Below, piece by piece: positions 1 to 14,300 of a stretch of DNA of 64,000 nucleotides (position 1 is its first letter; each line of letters opens with the position of its first letter). The notes under the pieces were generated by a model that was not told the origin of the DNA, searched no databases, and saw nothing but the letters and a program-made list of their open reading frames with translations. Position numbers and translations under genes: made by a program. The DNA is from Gordionus sp. m RMFG-2023 (Eukaryota; Nematomorpha; Gordioida; Chordodea; Parachordodidae): NCBI RefSeq assembly GCF_954871325.1, contig NC_088776.1, positions 1,193,671-1,257,670 on the forward strand, written 5' to 3'.

Positions 1-440
1 TAGATGTGATTATAAAAGTAAAAATTATATTAAATATTTAAACTTTAGTAGGAATAGTAATAATTTTTATGTAGCATAAAAATAATGTAAGTTTTATTTA
101 AAAATTTTAAAAAAAAAAATTTACAAGAACAACAGGACTGTAATCTAAGAGGGATGGAAATATTTGAGAGCACGACATGTGCCACTGCCGATTTTAAAAA
201 AATTTAGCTACCCTAGCTAGAAATTTTAAAAAAAAATACAAGCAATTTTTTTTATATTGGTATTTTAGCATATTATATACTTTATATCATTAAATATATA
301 AAATATTATATAAACAAAATGATAATATATGTAATTGTACATTTTTAATTCAAAAACTAACCCTTCCCTTTAATTTGATTCTTAAAAAGGAATATCTAAC
401 ATTATATACAAAGATCATACCTTGACATTGTTTAACTCAC

Positions 441-497
441 CGTTTAGAATTAGCGGTGTACGATAAAAAGGGTTGCAGGCGTTAATCACTTTGAAGC
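441..497 (-). CDS. Possible 57-bp minus-strand internal exon, unknown gene
   Basis: On the minus strand a short open stretch lies between a possible acceptor (CAATTGAG) and a good donor (GTGAGT). It would encode FKVINACNPFYRTPLILN, starting and ending in phase 1. Base composition is a little less AT-rich than the flanks. The phases do not join cleanly to the exon candidate at 1086-1298, and no family is recognised. A chance open frame is quite possible. Confidence 0.2.
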
Positions 498-1085
498 CTC
501 AATTGACATCAGCGTAGCGTCTACATGACAGGATTTTCACTGGATGCAAACCCCCTTTAAAAATATATGCCTAATCCCCCCCACTGAAAAATTCCCGCAG
601 CTGTTTACCTTTTTAATTATAATGATGCTCTTTCAGAAATCATAAAAATAATAGCTTAAATTATTTTTTCTCTACTAACAACTATCGACATTTTGTGAAT
701 AGAAAAGAGTTATTTTTTGAATAATAAATTCAATTAAAACCTACAATGAATTCATTATTATAGCATTATGTGCTTGCTGAAAATGTCTAAACCCTTTTAA
801 ATTACATGTGAAAGGATGGCAGAAAGTTTTAATGGGAAAATAATGTCTTTGATTGTTTGCTTTACAATATATAGATTTGTTTGATGAATTGTATTATAAT
901 AGGTCTATAATAAAAGTATTACTTTTTACATACAGCAATAAATTTTGTCCTATATGATCTCAAAATTTAATAGATAACCCCTCGAAAAGTTTATCCTACC
1001 CCCATTAAAGCCGCCTACCAATGAAAACTGTTTCTACCCCTCCCCCTTCCTATTCATGTAGACGCTGATTGATATATTCCATAGT

Positions 1086-1298
1086 TTACATAGCCCGTCT
1101 ATCTAACAAAATCAAGAGGCGTTGCATCAAATCGCCCGAATTGGGAATTTCGATTGCTGAAGATTGGAAGAGTACTTGATTTATGATGGGTGTTGAGCAG
1201 TATTGTTGAAGTAGTTTAGAATTAATTGAGGCCTTGTATACGCATTTCAAAAGTTTGGCAAATTCTGATAACAATGCAACATTTAACGGTATGTTCAC
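1086..1298 (-). CDS. Possible minus-strand exon, unknown protein
   Basis: The minus strand holds a 70-codon open frame directly after an acceptor-like sequence (TTTCTAATTAG). The product is helical and leucine-rich, with pieces such as ALLSEFAKLLKCVYKASI and DLMQRLLILLDRRAM, then a stop. The first codon is GTG, so this would be an internal or terminal exon and not a start. Residue use looks more like protein than the surrounding AT-rich shadow frames. It would be the 3' part of a gene that runs leftward out of the window or has upstream exons not detected between 1300 and 4000. No family is recognised. Confidence 0.38.
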   Translation of the reverse strand: MNIPLNVALLSEFAKLLKCVYKASINSKLLQQYCSTPIINQVLFQSSAIEIPNSGDLMQRLLILLDRRAM

Positions 1299-4059
1299 CT
1301 AATTAGAAAGTGGTGAATTCTTATAAGATATCACCTTGATGTATGATCTTCTATTTGAATTATCTAATTTGTCTTTATGCCTTCAGACAAGTGTTGTAAT
1401 AGCCTATTTTTACATTATTTATATATAACTATATATTATATCATATTTTAATCAAATAATGTTTGAAAGTAGATTCGTAGATTATATATTATGATAATAT
1501 TATATGTTATATATATATGAAAATATTAATATGATTTCGACCATTGTTATATGATGGGAAACAAGGTGACGATGGATGGTGATGCCTTTATTAGAAATCA
1601 GCAGGATTGAAAGATATAATACAAGATATAAAGATATTTATGTTTTTGAGAGCTAAAACAACAAGAACAATCAGTTCTAAATCTTAAAAATCAATAAAGT
1701 GAACGATACGCGTTTTAAAATCTTTTAAGCTGTAGCGTTACCAGAGTGGGGACATGAGCTCAACCCCCTTAAAAAATTTGAAGAGACCCACAAAATTTTG
1801 ATTTTTATTAAAAACCTGTAATTTTGAACAATGTTAGCTAAAAAAAATATAATTTTGAAAGTAATAGCAAATAAAAAAGGTAATTTTGAAAATAATTTTA
1901 AAAAATTTTTCTGAAATTGTAAAGGAAGGCAGACGACTCTGCTTTTAAGGATATGTTGGTTACTGTTGTTTAATTTCAAAATGAATTATATTTAATATTT
2001 TTAAAGGTGAAAAAATAAAAATAGCTCAAGAAGCTTGGGAAAGAAATAGATTTGGATTATATTGAAGGAATATAGAACTCACTCTGATACCAACAAAAAT
2101 CCATTTATAACTGCCTTAATAGACAATATGCAAAATAGACTATTGGATGTTAATTTCGGTAATTCTAATAATTAAAAATAAAATTAGGCGGTTATCTTTT
2201 TTAGATATCTTATCTAATATGGAATATTCAAAAAAAATTAAACAGACCCTTCACTATTATGTAGAAAAGCAAAATAAACCACTTTTTTGCCAACTAAAGC
2301 TCGATGTGAATCTCGAAATAAATGAGATTAGTTTATAATGATGATAATAATGAGAGTAATAAAGACTCCTGAAATTTGAAAGAGTTTCAAATTGTATTAA
2401 CACAGTGTAATACTGATGAATGTGATCGTTGAATGTCATGATGACGGATTTGCTTGAAAGTCTTATAATAACATATATTTTAAATTTAATGATTATAAAC
2501 TCTAACGAGTATCATCAGTCGGTAAAATTCCTCCATATATATTAAAAAAGATTTGGAAACGATAACCAATCAAGGAAACGTATAATTAATATAAATAAAA
2601 AAATTCTATAGTGAATATTGCAATATTGAAGAAAAAAATTTTTCATCTATTCCTAATTATGCATTATATTATAATGTTAAAATTATTTTAAAAAATTATG
2701 TCACATTTTAATATATATCAATTTTTATATAACTTTCAAAATAGCTAATATAAATGAAATAGATATAATTATTTTATATATGCTTTGATATAAAATATTT
2801 TAAATAAATTTGCCTCAAATTCTTGTATAAACAAATATTCGCTTCTATTTTTTGCCCATTAGCCTGCCTCTCTGCTATTTATTTTACGTCGCATCTTTTA
2901 GGAATACAGTACTACAAAACTTTACTTGCATCCTAAGATGTTTCATCACCAAATAAATTTTTGAACTAATTTAGTTTTCAAAAATAGAATCGTAGTTTGA
3001 CCAAGAATAAACTATTGGGATGGACAAATCATTTCCTTAAATGGAACAGGTCTATGATTATTACACTTTACAGATGGGACTATTAATCACAAAATGTTTA
3101 TCTATCTTAAGCCAAACCTATCGATACATATTTTTTTGATATAAAGCTATTTATTCATATGGATTGAATCAGGGGTTAGTAAAATTTAAAAAAATTGCTC
3201 AGTTAGTCGAAGAACACAGAACCAATTATATTCTCAAGAAAATTGGAAATATTTTGATCTCTAAATTAATTCTATCTTCCAATACTTTTTGAAATGGTTA
3301 AATCTTCCGTTGAATCAACCCAAATTCAGAGAATATAAAGCATTTTAGATATTTGCATTTTTCTATTGTGAGATTAATTAAAATAAACTGAGGAATGAAA
3401 TTCCCTTTCTCCTTATCCGTAGATGTGTTAATGATAACTAGTCACATACTTAAGAGAATGATTATATATTTATAAACACAAAGAAAGAATTAGTGTTATT
3501 AATTTATATAAATTTTTTAGTATTTGAAAAATTTATTATTCAAAACATTTGAATTTTTACTAGTTTATTTAATTAAAACATTTAAGTTATTAACTTATAA
3601 TTTTATACTCTAGTACTGTTATAACACTAACTTTAGAAATGATTATATACGCTTTAAAAAATCCTATTTGATTTTGGTAAGATAACAATGCGCAAGCATT
3701 TTTACAAATAAATATTTATATTACCCACCCAACACAAATTTCTATTTATAAATAAATGAGTTAAAGCATGATTATAGTTCCATCAGTTTTAACAAAATTA
3801 TAGTCCTATTTACATGTAAATATGAATTCTATTACAGCAGTATATATTGTATTTTTTTGTTTATTAAATAATAATTAAATATTGTAAGGTTACTCTATAA
3901 CCCGATTGGGATTCAGCGCCATTATTTTTGTTTTAGCATTCTCGCGTTTTACCAAACAAAAATACAACTATCTGTTTTTTATTTTTTTTTCACAAATGAC
4001 TAAAAATAGTTGTATTGTATTGCATGATTAGTTAATATATATTTATTACAATCTACATA
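1299..4059. other. AT-rich intergenic DNA, no gene recognised
   Basis: No open frame here has convincing composition. Around 2000-2450 and 2870-3430 there are short stretches of less biased sequence that may be eroded transposon DNA, but no domain could be named. It ends at the promoter side of the ZMYM-like gene. Confidence 0.5.
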
Positions 4060-5351
4060 ATGGACAAAGCAAATGAACTAAACGATGGTTATTCATTCTT
4101 AGATGAGATCAACAAATCTAATTCAATTGAAATAACCAAGAATGCCATTGAATCTACTCTCAACAATGAAATGATGGAATCTTTTCTTTCATCTGCGTCC
4201 TTCAATTCTACCGAATATAATGCAAAAAGCTTTACCAATTTTTTTCAACCTGAAAGCATGAAACATAGTACTCACAATTCTGAACCAATTTCAGGATATC
4301 AAAATCATATTTCAGAAACCATACCTTTAAGGCCACCATCTATAGACACAATTATAGATACAGCTGTTAATTTAAATCATATACCAACTACACATTATGA
4401 AACCATAATTGATGATACTCAAACCTTAGCTAATGATCAATTTAAGAAAAATAATTTAGTTGAAATGAATAACATATTTTCTCAAAATGACTCTATATTG
4501 GGTTCAATCTTAATATCAAATACATCCTCTGATGAAAATGTTGACATAAATATTGCAAATTCAACTCAAGATTTACCATTAAATAATATGCATAATGCTG
4601 AAACCTCAACAGATTCCGATATAATAGGAATAAACGGTGACCTGACTTCACAAATTCATACCCAAGTTTTGGCAGTAAATACTCAAAACATGGTGATCAA
4701 AGAACCTTGCATAGATTCCTCAAGAGATTTTAAAAAGCACTGCTTATTTTGTTATTCACTCATGGAAGATTTTTTATCACATTTATACATATCAGGTAAA
4801 ATTATTTCTTTTATTAAAATAAAAATATAATTTATAAGGTGATACATCAAAACCTATATGCCCTAAGCACCTACCCTGTCAAGCTGTGAGTGTTGTGATT
4901 CCCTCATGTGTTGAATGTGGCAAAAGATTGACAAACGGAAGAATGATAATATTAGATTCAAATTTAGATTTTTGTAGCGAAAATTGCCTCCACATATTTT
5001 TGCCAAAATTGAGCATAAATTGTTTCTTATGCCAAAAGATTCTTACGAAGGAAGCATTTGGCCAATTTTGTTTGAAGGTAAATTTAATATTATAATACCT
5101 AATCTTAAATCCATATTTTGTAATAAACCTTTTAACAATAAATTAGCTTGAAAACAGGAATATTCGACAATTCTGTGGGGAAATATGTCTTGAAGGATTC
5201 AATCCTCTTGCCAATTATTGTTACCAGTGTCACAAAGATATTACTCATGCCACTACTCCACCTTTAGAACATATCATGCAACAAAATATATCCTTTGATC
5301 CAAATTTAAACAACATTGAAAATTCTCAAATGGAATACTTTTGTGATCAAA
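4060..5351 (+). CDS. ZMYM-like gene, exons 1-3: N-terminus and first MYM fingers
   Basis: Exon 1 (245 codons plus one base) encodes a low-complexity Asn/Ser/Thr/Asp-rich region ending in CLFCYS. Exon 2 carries CPKHLPC, CVECGKRL, FCSENCL and CFLCQKIL. Exon 3 carries FCGEICL, CYQCHKDI and EYFCDQ. These are the alternating CxxC and FCxxxC signatures of MYM fingers. Exon 3 ends in phase 1 and joins exon 4 (8428) as FCDQNCLSTF, a complete finger half, across a 3.1-kb intron. Codon use in these three exons is visibly more AT-rich than in exons 4-21. Confidence 0.85.
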
Positions 5352-8300
5352 GTAATTTTTTTAAAGCTATTTTTTAAAAAATAAATCACCAATAATAGTG
5401 TGTATAGGAATTATAATTTAGCTGATATTATCTACAAATTTTTCTTTTGTAATAATTTGAAGACATAAGTTTATTTATTATTATATTTTAAAATATAATT
5501 TGTTTGTACATGGGCCAAGGTTTTACCTAAAATAAAAATTGAGGAAAATACAAGGGAGTTTAAGTATATGAATATTGTCTAGTTATAATTATAAATACTT
5601 ATTAGAGTGGTAGGCCCGAGAAATATCAATAACAGAAAATGTTTTTTTTATTTATACAATAGTATTTTTAGAGTTCACCAATATTACCAATAATTGTATC
5701 TAAGAAGATACTTTTATATTTTCTTGATATTTTAATAAAGTATTTCTGTTTATTCTTGACAAAACATACAGATACTTAATATATTTTTGTTTAAAAAAAA
5801 TTTAATTATCACATAACCTTCTTTTTTTGGTGGATTCTTATAGTATTTTCATTATTCTTTTTTTCTTACCATCGTAATTTAAAAAATCCTATAAAAATTT
5901 AGAGTGTAACAAAAATCAACTTACAAAAGATAGATAAATAACATCACCAAAACAAAAGCTTACATTTTATATATTAGTGTAGTGACCCACAATTATATAA
6001 TATTTTTTAATATGTAGAATCATTCATGATGATGATGTGGAAGAAGGTAATGTTAGTGATATTATGAAAATTTCTTCTAATTTATATTATATGACCAATA
6101 TTTTAAAATTATTTTATTCCAATAAGCTAAAGTAATGGCTCTATGCCAACTTATTTGTAATTAATGTTGTTAAACAGCTTGGCTAACTCAATATTTTATC
6201 CAGATAAATATTAATTAAGCTTAAATATTTAGGTCATAGATGGCACAAAAGGTTGGACATCTATTAGCTAAATTTTGAGGTTATATTTTTCTGAAAAAAG
6301 ATATTTAATCGATAACAACACTTTGTAATATTAAACTCAAAGTATCTTTTTACTATGGAATTATGGGAGAATGTCCATTAGAAAAGAAAAGGTACTTAGA
6401 CAGATAACCAGTTGAAAGTTCTTGACATAACCAGGTGGATTGGCCTATAAATGAATATGCCTTCATTGCTCAAATGTTAAAACATATTCAAATTTGTTGT
6501 ATAAATAAATTGATAGTGATAAAAGTAAAGTTTTAAGACAGGTAGCAATTGCATCATACAAATTACAAATGCAGAGTAGTTTTTTTATGGAGTATATGTG
6601 GTAAAGAGGGACTTAGGTAAACTTGAAAATTCAGGCTTACATGATCGCTATAGGGTGTATTGCCAAGGGGGGGGGGGGTGATAATTAATTATTTGTATAT
6701 TTTAAATCCCCTTTCCAAAAATTTTTTGGGAGGAACTTATTCCCCCTCCCTTTTTCTTTCTATCACAGAAAATTTCAAAGTTTTTTTTTTATGAGAATGT
6801 TAAATTTGAATTACCCTTTCTCCGCTTAAAAATATTTGTCATATCAAAATACTAGTATTTGTATTCTCTTCTTATTTTTTTTTTACAAAGAAAGAATCTC
6901 TTTTCCCCCATTCATTAATATATATATTGCCAGTCTAGAATTGTAGTGCTCCACTTGCAGAAAATGTTTAAAATGGGAAAATCAATGATTAAAGTTTAAA
7001 ATAAAATATAGGAAGAAAGTTGTTGATCAATTTTGACAATAACTTTGGCGAGAATTAATATTTGGTAATCTAGTTTTTATTTTTATATATATAGGATAAA
7101 TAAGTTATTATCCACTTCTTCTAATCTTATGCTTAGATTAACTGTAAACCTCATGAATTTTAGAAAGAAAAAAAAAATTGTGCAACAAATTCTGATTAAT
7201 CTTGTAATATCCATATCTCCTCGGTATTTAAAAGTTATGTCTATTTTATATGATTTTAAACCCTAATTCCATTGGAATTTACCATTTACTAGTACCCTTT
7301 GATCAATAATGTGATATTATGATCTATGTATTATAAGTTTTCTATATATTGTTGGAGTAATTTGAGATATGTAAGTTTCAAATGTTTTTTTTATTCCTTG
7401 AATAATCTTATGAAATTACTACTGGTTATTTTTACTAGATACCCTACAACAAGAGGCCAACTTTGTAGATCTCAACCTGAACCCCATAATATGAAAAACA
7501 TTTTTCCAACACATTCTGACCCCCCCCCACCCCCAATACAATTTGTAAAATAATATGCAATCATACCTTGATTTATTGATATTCAATTAAATTTCTAAAT
7601 TATTGCGAACCTTAATATTATTGGTCTAACCCCAAAATAAAAAATAAAATCACATTCACAAATATTACCAAATCTATTTTGGGGTCATTCTTTTTCGGAC
7701 CTTTACTTTTCACCGATACGTAGTTTTTAAAATAAAATGTGGGAGGGTTAAAAATATTTTTCAGGGTATCTATCTGCAGTATTCGAGGAATGGGCATTGA
7801 TAAGCCAAGGCACAAAATATCGAATAAATATCAGAATCTGTGCCAAAAATCTTTGCGTGCCAATTCCCGGCTTCGGTGTTTTATATAAGGGGAAAAAAAT
7901 AATAAAATTAAAATAATTTCTTGAATAATTGATAGTTTTAGAAGAGAAAAAGAATATATTTATTTCCAATACCTATGTGAGGCCGGAAATGGAAAAAAAA
8001 CCCCAAGTTTTCTTTGTAGGAAAAAAACAAATGTTTTTTATTTTCAGTTTTTGTTTTAAAAAAACGTTTTTTTTTCGTTTTTCATTTTTATTCCTAGGGG
8101 ATACTCATTTGATTAGTTTCAGTCCTATATAAGAATATTAATTTGGTGTTATCAAAGATTATTCAATGAAATTAAACTCAACAAAGAACTATTACATAAT
8201 ATTTTAAAATTTTGCTTGAAACCCCATAGCTATTATGTTATTATATAATGAATGGGATAATTTAAATTTGAATTAATCGGGTTTCAATGATTACTTAATG

Positions 8301-11300
8301 AAATCAAAATTTGAAATTAGACAGGAAGTAAGAAAAACAAGGCAAAGAAAGAAAAATGTAAACAGATTTTGGGTTTATCTAGATTACGTGTATTCAAATT
8401 AAAAAAAAATAATATAATATAATCAAGATTGTCTTTCCACCTTCCAACGACGGTCGCATGCTGGCTATTTTGAGTGCTCGACATGCAACGTGTGTCACAG
8501 GCCGGATCAGCCCATTCTGCAGTGCCTCGTGATTCCTTACAACGTTGCCACCAAGCGCCCTTCCCTGGCCAAGCTATGTGGGCTAGCCTGCTTGAACCTA
8601 TTCATGAGCCAGAACAGGGCTACCATGAATAGCGGTGTCAATGTCAACGCCAGCAATAGATTGTCCTCCGCATCGAAAAGGGGGTTAGAAGAGGGAGGTC
8701 GATCGATGAGCAACAACGCGCTAGATGGCGTCAACGATAACAAGGAAGATAAGCGTTCCCACGAAAATTACGATGTCGATACTCACGATAAGGCTACCAA
8801 GAGTGCCGAACCTAGAAATGAGTTTTTTTTACAAAAAATTAATACCCATTATTTCAACCCATTAAGGTTGCTTTTGATATTTTTAATAACAATTATTGTG
8901 AATTGAACTGTAGGGTTTTTTAATGATATTTTTCTTGTTTCTTACAATTGAATCGACCTATAATGTAGCAGGGGAAAAAGAAGAAATAGAAAAAAATTCA
9001 CTGTCCTGTTTTTTTGAAATCTCCCAGAGTATCTCTTAAGTTCCGCATCATTAGGTCTCGAGTGAGAGGGATTGAACAGGTTATACGCAACATAGTTTAT
9101 AAGATTTGATATAAAAATAATTAACCCTGCTTCCAAGTGATAAGGTATTAATATGCAAATATCCAAAACAAAAGAAAGAATTGTTTTATCCTAAATAAAT
9201 TATCACTTTCCCAAAAGTAAAAGAGGGTAAATAAAAGCAGTTTTGATAATAAAATGAAAGAAATAATGTGGAAAAAAAAGGTAAATAATTTCATATTTTT
9301 TATATAATGATTTTATTTATATATATATATTTTTTGAATCACGTGAATGTAGGAACAGCTGCGAATTTTGTGGCGCGTCTCTCTTGGGTAGATCTACCAT
9401 GACGGCACTCACCGTAGACAGTAAAACCAGGTTTTTCTGTGGAGCTAAATGCGCTCAATGCTACAAAGAGGAAGAGAGGGAAAAAATGGGTATTTATTAA
9501 TTAATTATGAAGTATTTTTATTTTTTTTGGGGGGAATATTCAAAAACTTATAAATCTGAAGTGTTTATAATAATTCGGTTAAGATTTTTTTTTTTTTTGT
9601 TCAAGTTGTATTTTTCCGAAGGATAGTTTTAGTTTAGGGAGCTAATATTTGATTACTTTGAGATTCGCTAGATCAATGATCACTTCTTGACCCACCAAGG
9701 CCCATAACTCCCTGGTTACAGGTAAGTTATAACTTGAAAGTTCGTTTGGGTAAAATTCGCGATCTATTTAACCAAATGTACATAATTTTCATTTATTTTC
9801 GAGGTGATCTTAAACCCCCCCTTCCCTCCTCTTCTATTGGAACGTCTGTTTTGGTGGAGATAAATTCGTTAAGGGTCTTTAAATGAAGACCCGCCCAGAA
9901 GCACTGAACGCGTAGTGCAAGTCAAATTTAAAATTATAAATATTAAAAAGTAAAACCAGGAGAACGCCACACCAATAACAACAACAAAACGCTAACGGAA
10001 TGCTATTGGTGCAAGGGGCTGAGATTCACTAGGGATATGGTCTGCATCAAAGGTTTATCAGAAAATGAAGGTTTTTCTTTATTGTATCTTTCTTTCTTTC
10101 TGTACCTTTTCTTAACATTGGCTGATCATTTTTATGTTGACCAATATTAAATATGATGATGTCTGTATCAGCTGATAAAAATGCTTGTATTGGTCATTTA
10201 CCTTTTCTGTTATTTTCTTTTCTTTTTACCTTTTTTTTTAAATTTATTTTTTTCTGACAAAAAGACGTTACGAATCACTTTTGCACCCAAAATTGTGTGG
10301 CCCTATACAAATTGAGCAAAGGAGATCTGAGAGAGGAATTGGGAGGTGGTATGGAATATGATGACATGGGTGCGGATAATTCATCTAGTCGTCTCAGGAT
10401 GATCCAATGCGATAATTGTTCCAAGGTTTTTTTTTAACATAAATTATGAATTGCATCATTTTAACAATTATTCCCATTTTTTTAGTTTAATTATTTTTTG
10501 ATCTCTCTTAAGCAGTTATATTTTCTACATTTTTACACAGAAATTTTTTTTTAAGCCTACCATTTTTCGAAATAGACTAATTTTGTATTTATGAGGTTAA
10601 AGGACATACTTAATTTAATGATTCCTAGCAATATATTCAAACGTACCCCAACCCACCCAACCCCCCCCCCCCTCTAAGCTGCCCTTGCTCTGCGGGAGAC
10701 TTGGATCCTATTACCTAAGGTGTTAGACTTAAATGAAAATTTTTTTTTTATATAAAACATGCAAAGAATTTCACGAAAGCCACCGATTTTTGTCAGTTCT
10801 ACGTGAGTGAGAAAGAGAGTGAGGATGGACTTAAAAAACAATTCTGTTCTTTCCCGTGCATGGCCCATTACAAGATCGCTTTGGGTAAAAGGCAGCAAGA
10901 TAAGGAAAAAAACGGTCAGCAACAAGCTTTGCTGTCGGGGAATAACAGTACGGGAATGAAGGGACCCAGTTTGCATCAATACCACCCTAATTCCGCAAAC
11001 GGTAAAAATCGAAATCGATTATTTTTTTAATGTTTCGAAGTTATTCGGATTTAGTAAAACTCTAATCCTTTAGGAATTGCACGTTTTTTTTAAATATAAT
11101 TCCAAGAGGCATAATTTTATGGGAATCATATTTCAGGTAATTTTTTATCCAAATCTCTTTATAATTAATTTCTACATATCGATTTAAAAAAATTCATAAA
11201 GAAATGATATTCACGGGGTTAGGGAGGTTACTATTACACATTGCATTATTAGAAAAATAATTGAAAAAAACGTGTCATAAATGATATAAAGTAGTAAAAT

Positions 11301-14300
11301 TTGGTTAAATGACCCATATCACCTTAATTTTCTAAACCTCTACGGCATATGGTGTGGGATGCATATTATGTGAGGACTAATAAATTCTATGGGTGGTTTT
11401 AATTGTGAACATCGTAAATGTTATTCATAAATTGTACTATAAAAAAAATAAATTATATTAATATTTTTTCTTTTCCCCGTTCGTTATTCCTTCTGTTAAA
11501 TCTTAACCAATCATATATCGATACCACTTATCAATCCTCAATAATTGGCTCATATTCACGTATACCATGATTACGCGGAACAATCCTAAATAACTATCTG
11601 ATTAATCAAAATGGCTATCTTCACGTGATAAACCAAACCAAATATTCCATTAATTCTCGATTAATAAAGTAAAAAAAAATTTAAATAATTTTTTTCATTA
11701 TTCTAAGAATCTAATGCTCAAATTTCAGTTTTTGATTCTTGGGTGAATATAATAGTACTCTATCTCCAGCCATTTTATTCGATAAATCAAATTAGCAATT
11801 TATTTTATAACCTTCTGGTCTCCATTAAATTTGTATTAACCATAAATTTAAAAAAAAAAATGAAAATGGAAATTATAAAGAATATAATATTTTAAAAATA
11901 GCACTTTATGACTGATTTCATGTAAAAGGGTATGGTATTCTATAATATTACATTTTTTTATATTGGAATATACTAAATCGGTCCTTGTGGGGGGAGGGGG
12001 TTGGTGCTCTAACATGTTTATTATGAGGGTACTCTTTCGTATAGATGTAATGTAATTAAATCTGTCCCAATCCACGTTTGAGGGATCCTGTCAATTAGAT
12101 TGAAAGAATGCATTTTTTTTTCTAAGTAAGGCTATAGATTTCTATTTCGCGCTTTTAAATAGATTGAAATTGGATAATTATTTGAACATATTAAAAAAAA
12201 ATGTTTTTTTTTTGGTAATAAGGACAAGGATGAAAATACGAAGAAATTACCCGTAAAAAATAGGACAAACCTGCACAGGAACGTGTCCAGCCTTCTCACC
12301 CGCAATAATCAAATCGATATTGACCATTTGTAATTTGAAATTTTATTTCTCTTTTATTTTAAATTAGATCCCGAGGTATTTAATCCAGACCTGGGTTCGG
12401 TGTCAAGTCAAATTGAGCTTCTGTTGGGTTTATAGTCATCTAAGCTAAAGATATTCCCTTGGAAATCTTTATTTCTAGAAATTGGGGGGGGGGCGTAGTT
12501 ATAGATGCTTCATCTTTCTATTTATATCAAGTTAGTTACTAAGATATATATATATAGGATCTAGTGGTGGATTCAGCCATGTTACTTATCTGGTACATCA
12601 AGTTTAAATTTACGTTTTAATTATTTCTGGGGTTGACGAATATGTAATTTATTTTATTCGAAATTAAGTAAGTAAAATTATTTTCCCTTAATGTTAAGAC
12701 GCTATACCTCTACCAGCAACCCTTCGTCCTTCAGGGTCCTGCTCGATATTCTCAAAAAAACTGGGCTTAGCGGTGGGTACAATGGACCAGGACAAAACGG
12801 CCCAGTGTGGCCCGTTCCCCCCTGCGACGTTAAAAACAAATCTACTTCCATTAAGCCACTCGTCCGATCTCAAGGCACCTCCACGGACAAGTTCACCCCT
12901 TTATCTAAAACGGACCGAGAATGTCAGACCGGTAAAAAACCCCTATTTTTTATAAGTGGAGAAAGATTTAAGAGTGTTAAGTAAAAAGAGTATACAAGTT
13001 AAAACCGAATTGTTTTTTTATATTTAGATGACATAAAACCGCGATTCCTTCCCATCCCAATTCCGGTCCCGTTCTACATTCCTTTCCCTCTACACATGTA
13101 CACTTCTTTTACCCCAGTGCCCATAGCTATCCCCGTACCCATCTTAGTTCCGGCGTTTATCCCCACCACTTACAACACCGGAGAAGATATTTGCAAATAC
13201 ATGAAAACCGTCAAAGTATAATTTGACCATTTTTTTTAAAAAAAAAAACCTCGAATAATTGTTTCTCTTTTTTTTTAAAAAAAAAGGATAAAGTTCCTTC
13301 AGATCCGCTTCAAGCTGAACTGCTGATGATCGCCCAGATGGTGGCCGATAATGATTTAGTTAACCCCGAGGCTCAATTCGTCCCAGACAGGGTTAGGCTG
13401 AAACCTCTCAAAGGATCGGTTGGTTTCAAGGAGCCCCCGGTCACGTACAGTGAACCAAATACCGGTAAACCCTTTTTTTTATAAATTTAAGCTAAGAATT
13501 TAGGAATTCTTTCGATTTTTATGGATATAATAAAATTTGGCTCTTTTTATTTATTTAATGTTATAACAACAAATATATTTAAAATTTTTATAAAAAAAAA
13601 ATTATATAACATTAACAGATGACATTAATGGCTCGTTCGTAAACAATAACCATAACAAAACACACCAAAGCAACATGGTCCAGACAAATAGTAATATTAA
13701 TGCAACCGGGGTCCAAATGTCCCAACAAGACGAAGTATATCAAATGGCCATTCAATTCGATTCCTTGGCTAACGGGGAAGTAACTACTGCTATACCCATA
13801 CAAAACGGTATGCATCAAACTGTTACAAAATCCTATGACATTTGACCGATGAATATTGATTCTATTATGAGTTAATTTCCCAATTTACTGGAATATTATC
13901 GCACATTCTGTTGTTTCATTGGAAAACTAGCTCATTAATAAAGAATCAATATTGATCAATTCACATACATTTGACTTGTAGTATAATTTATAAATTTAAG
14001 ATTTTTAAATATTTACCCAACTTTATATATATATAGTATTTTCCTACTAGAAGCTTCAAATAACAAAATTTCAAACCAAGTCATAGCGGGGATTATAGTT
14101 AATGCCTGGCCTGTCCAAATTTTTTCCCTTCCCAGCCCGGTTTCAATTTCTTATTTAAGGTTAACCGACGCAATTTTTGAATCTTTTTAATAAAAAAAAA
14201 TATAAGGCCTACACCAAAATACATGTTACTAAACACCAAAATAAAAAACTATTTATAATCTTGGTGGTTAGATTAATTCTTTAAATATATATACAATTAA

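Larger units (their letters stand above)
5352..8427 (+). other. Intron 3 of the ZMYM-like gene (3.1 kb)
   Basis: AT-rich intron holding a palindromic MITE (6162-6321), a second MITE-like element (6932-7150), a poly-G run near 6667 and homopolymer tracts. No additional MYM exon was recognised, and the flanking exons join in phase without one. Confidence 0.75.

Noticed and set aside
1725-1979. Minus-strand Phe/Leu/Ile-rich open frame
   Set aside because: Composition follows the AT-rich background; no splice or domain support.
2147-2439. Overlapping open frames on both strands
   Set aside because: No recognisable domain; perhaps eroded transposon DNA but not nameable.
9655-9721. Possible ZMYM exon ending in CCCTGGTTACAG with a GTAAGT donor
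   Set aside because: The frame is interrupted by stops in the required phase, and exon 5 joins the exon at 9960 directly.
12368-12435. Possible extra exon in the ZMYM-like gene (DPEVFNPDLGSVSSQIELLL)
   Set aside because: Exon 9 (phase 2) joins exon 10 in frame without it, and its own phase does not fit either neighbour.
12773-12955. Second open frame across ZMYM exon 10
   Set aside because: It lacks the family match VKNKSTSIKPLVRSQGTSTD seen in the chosen frame and cannot be spliced in phase to exon 11.
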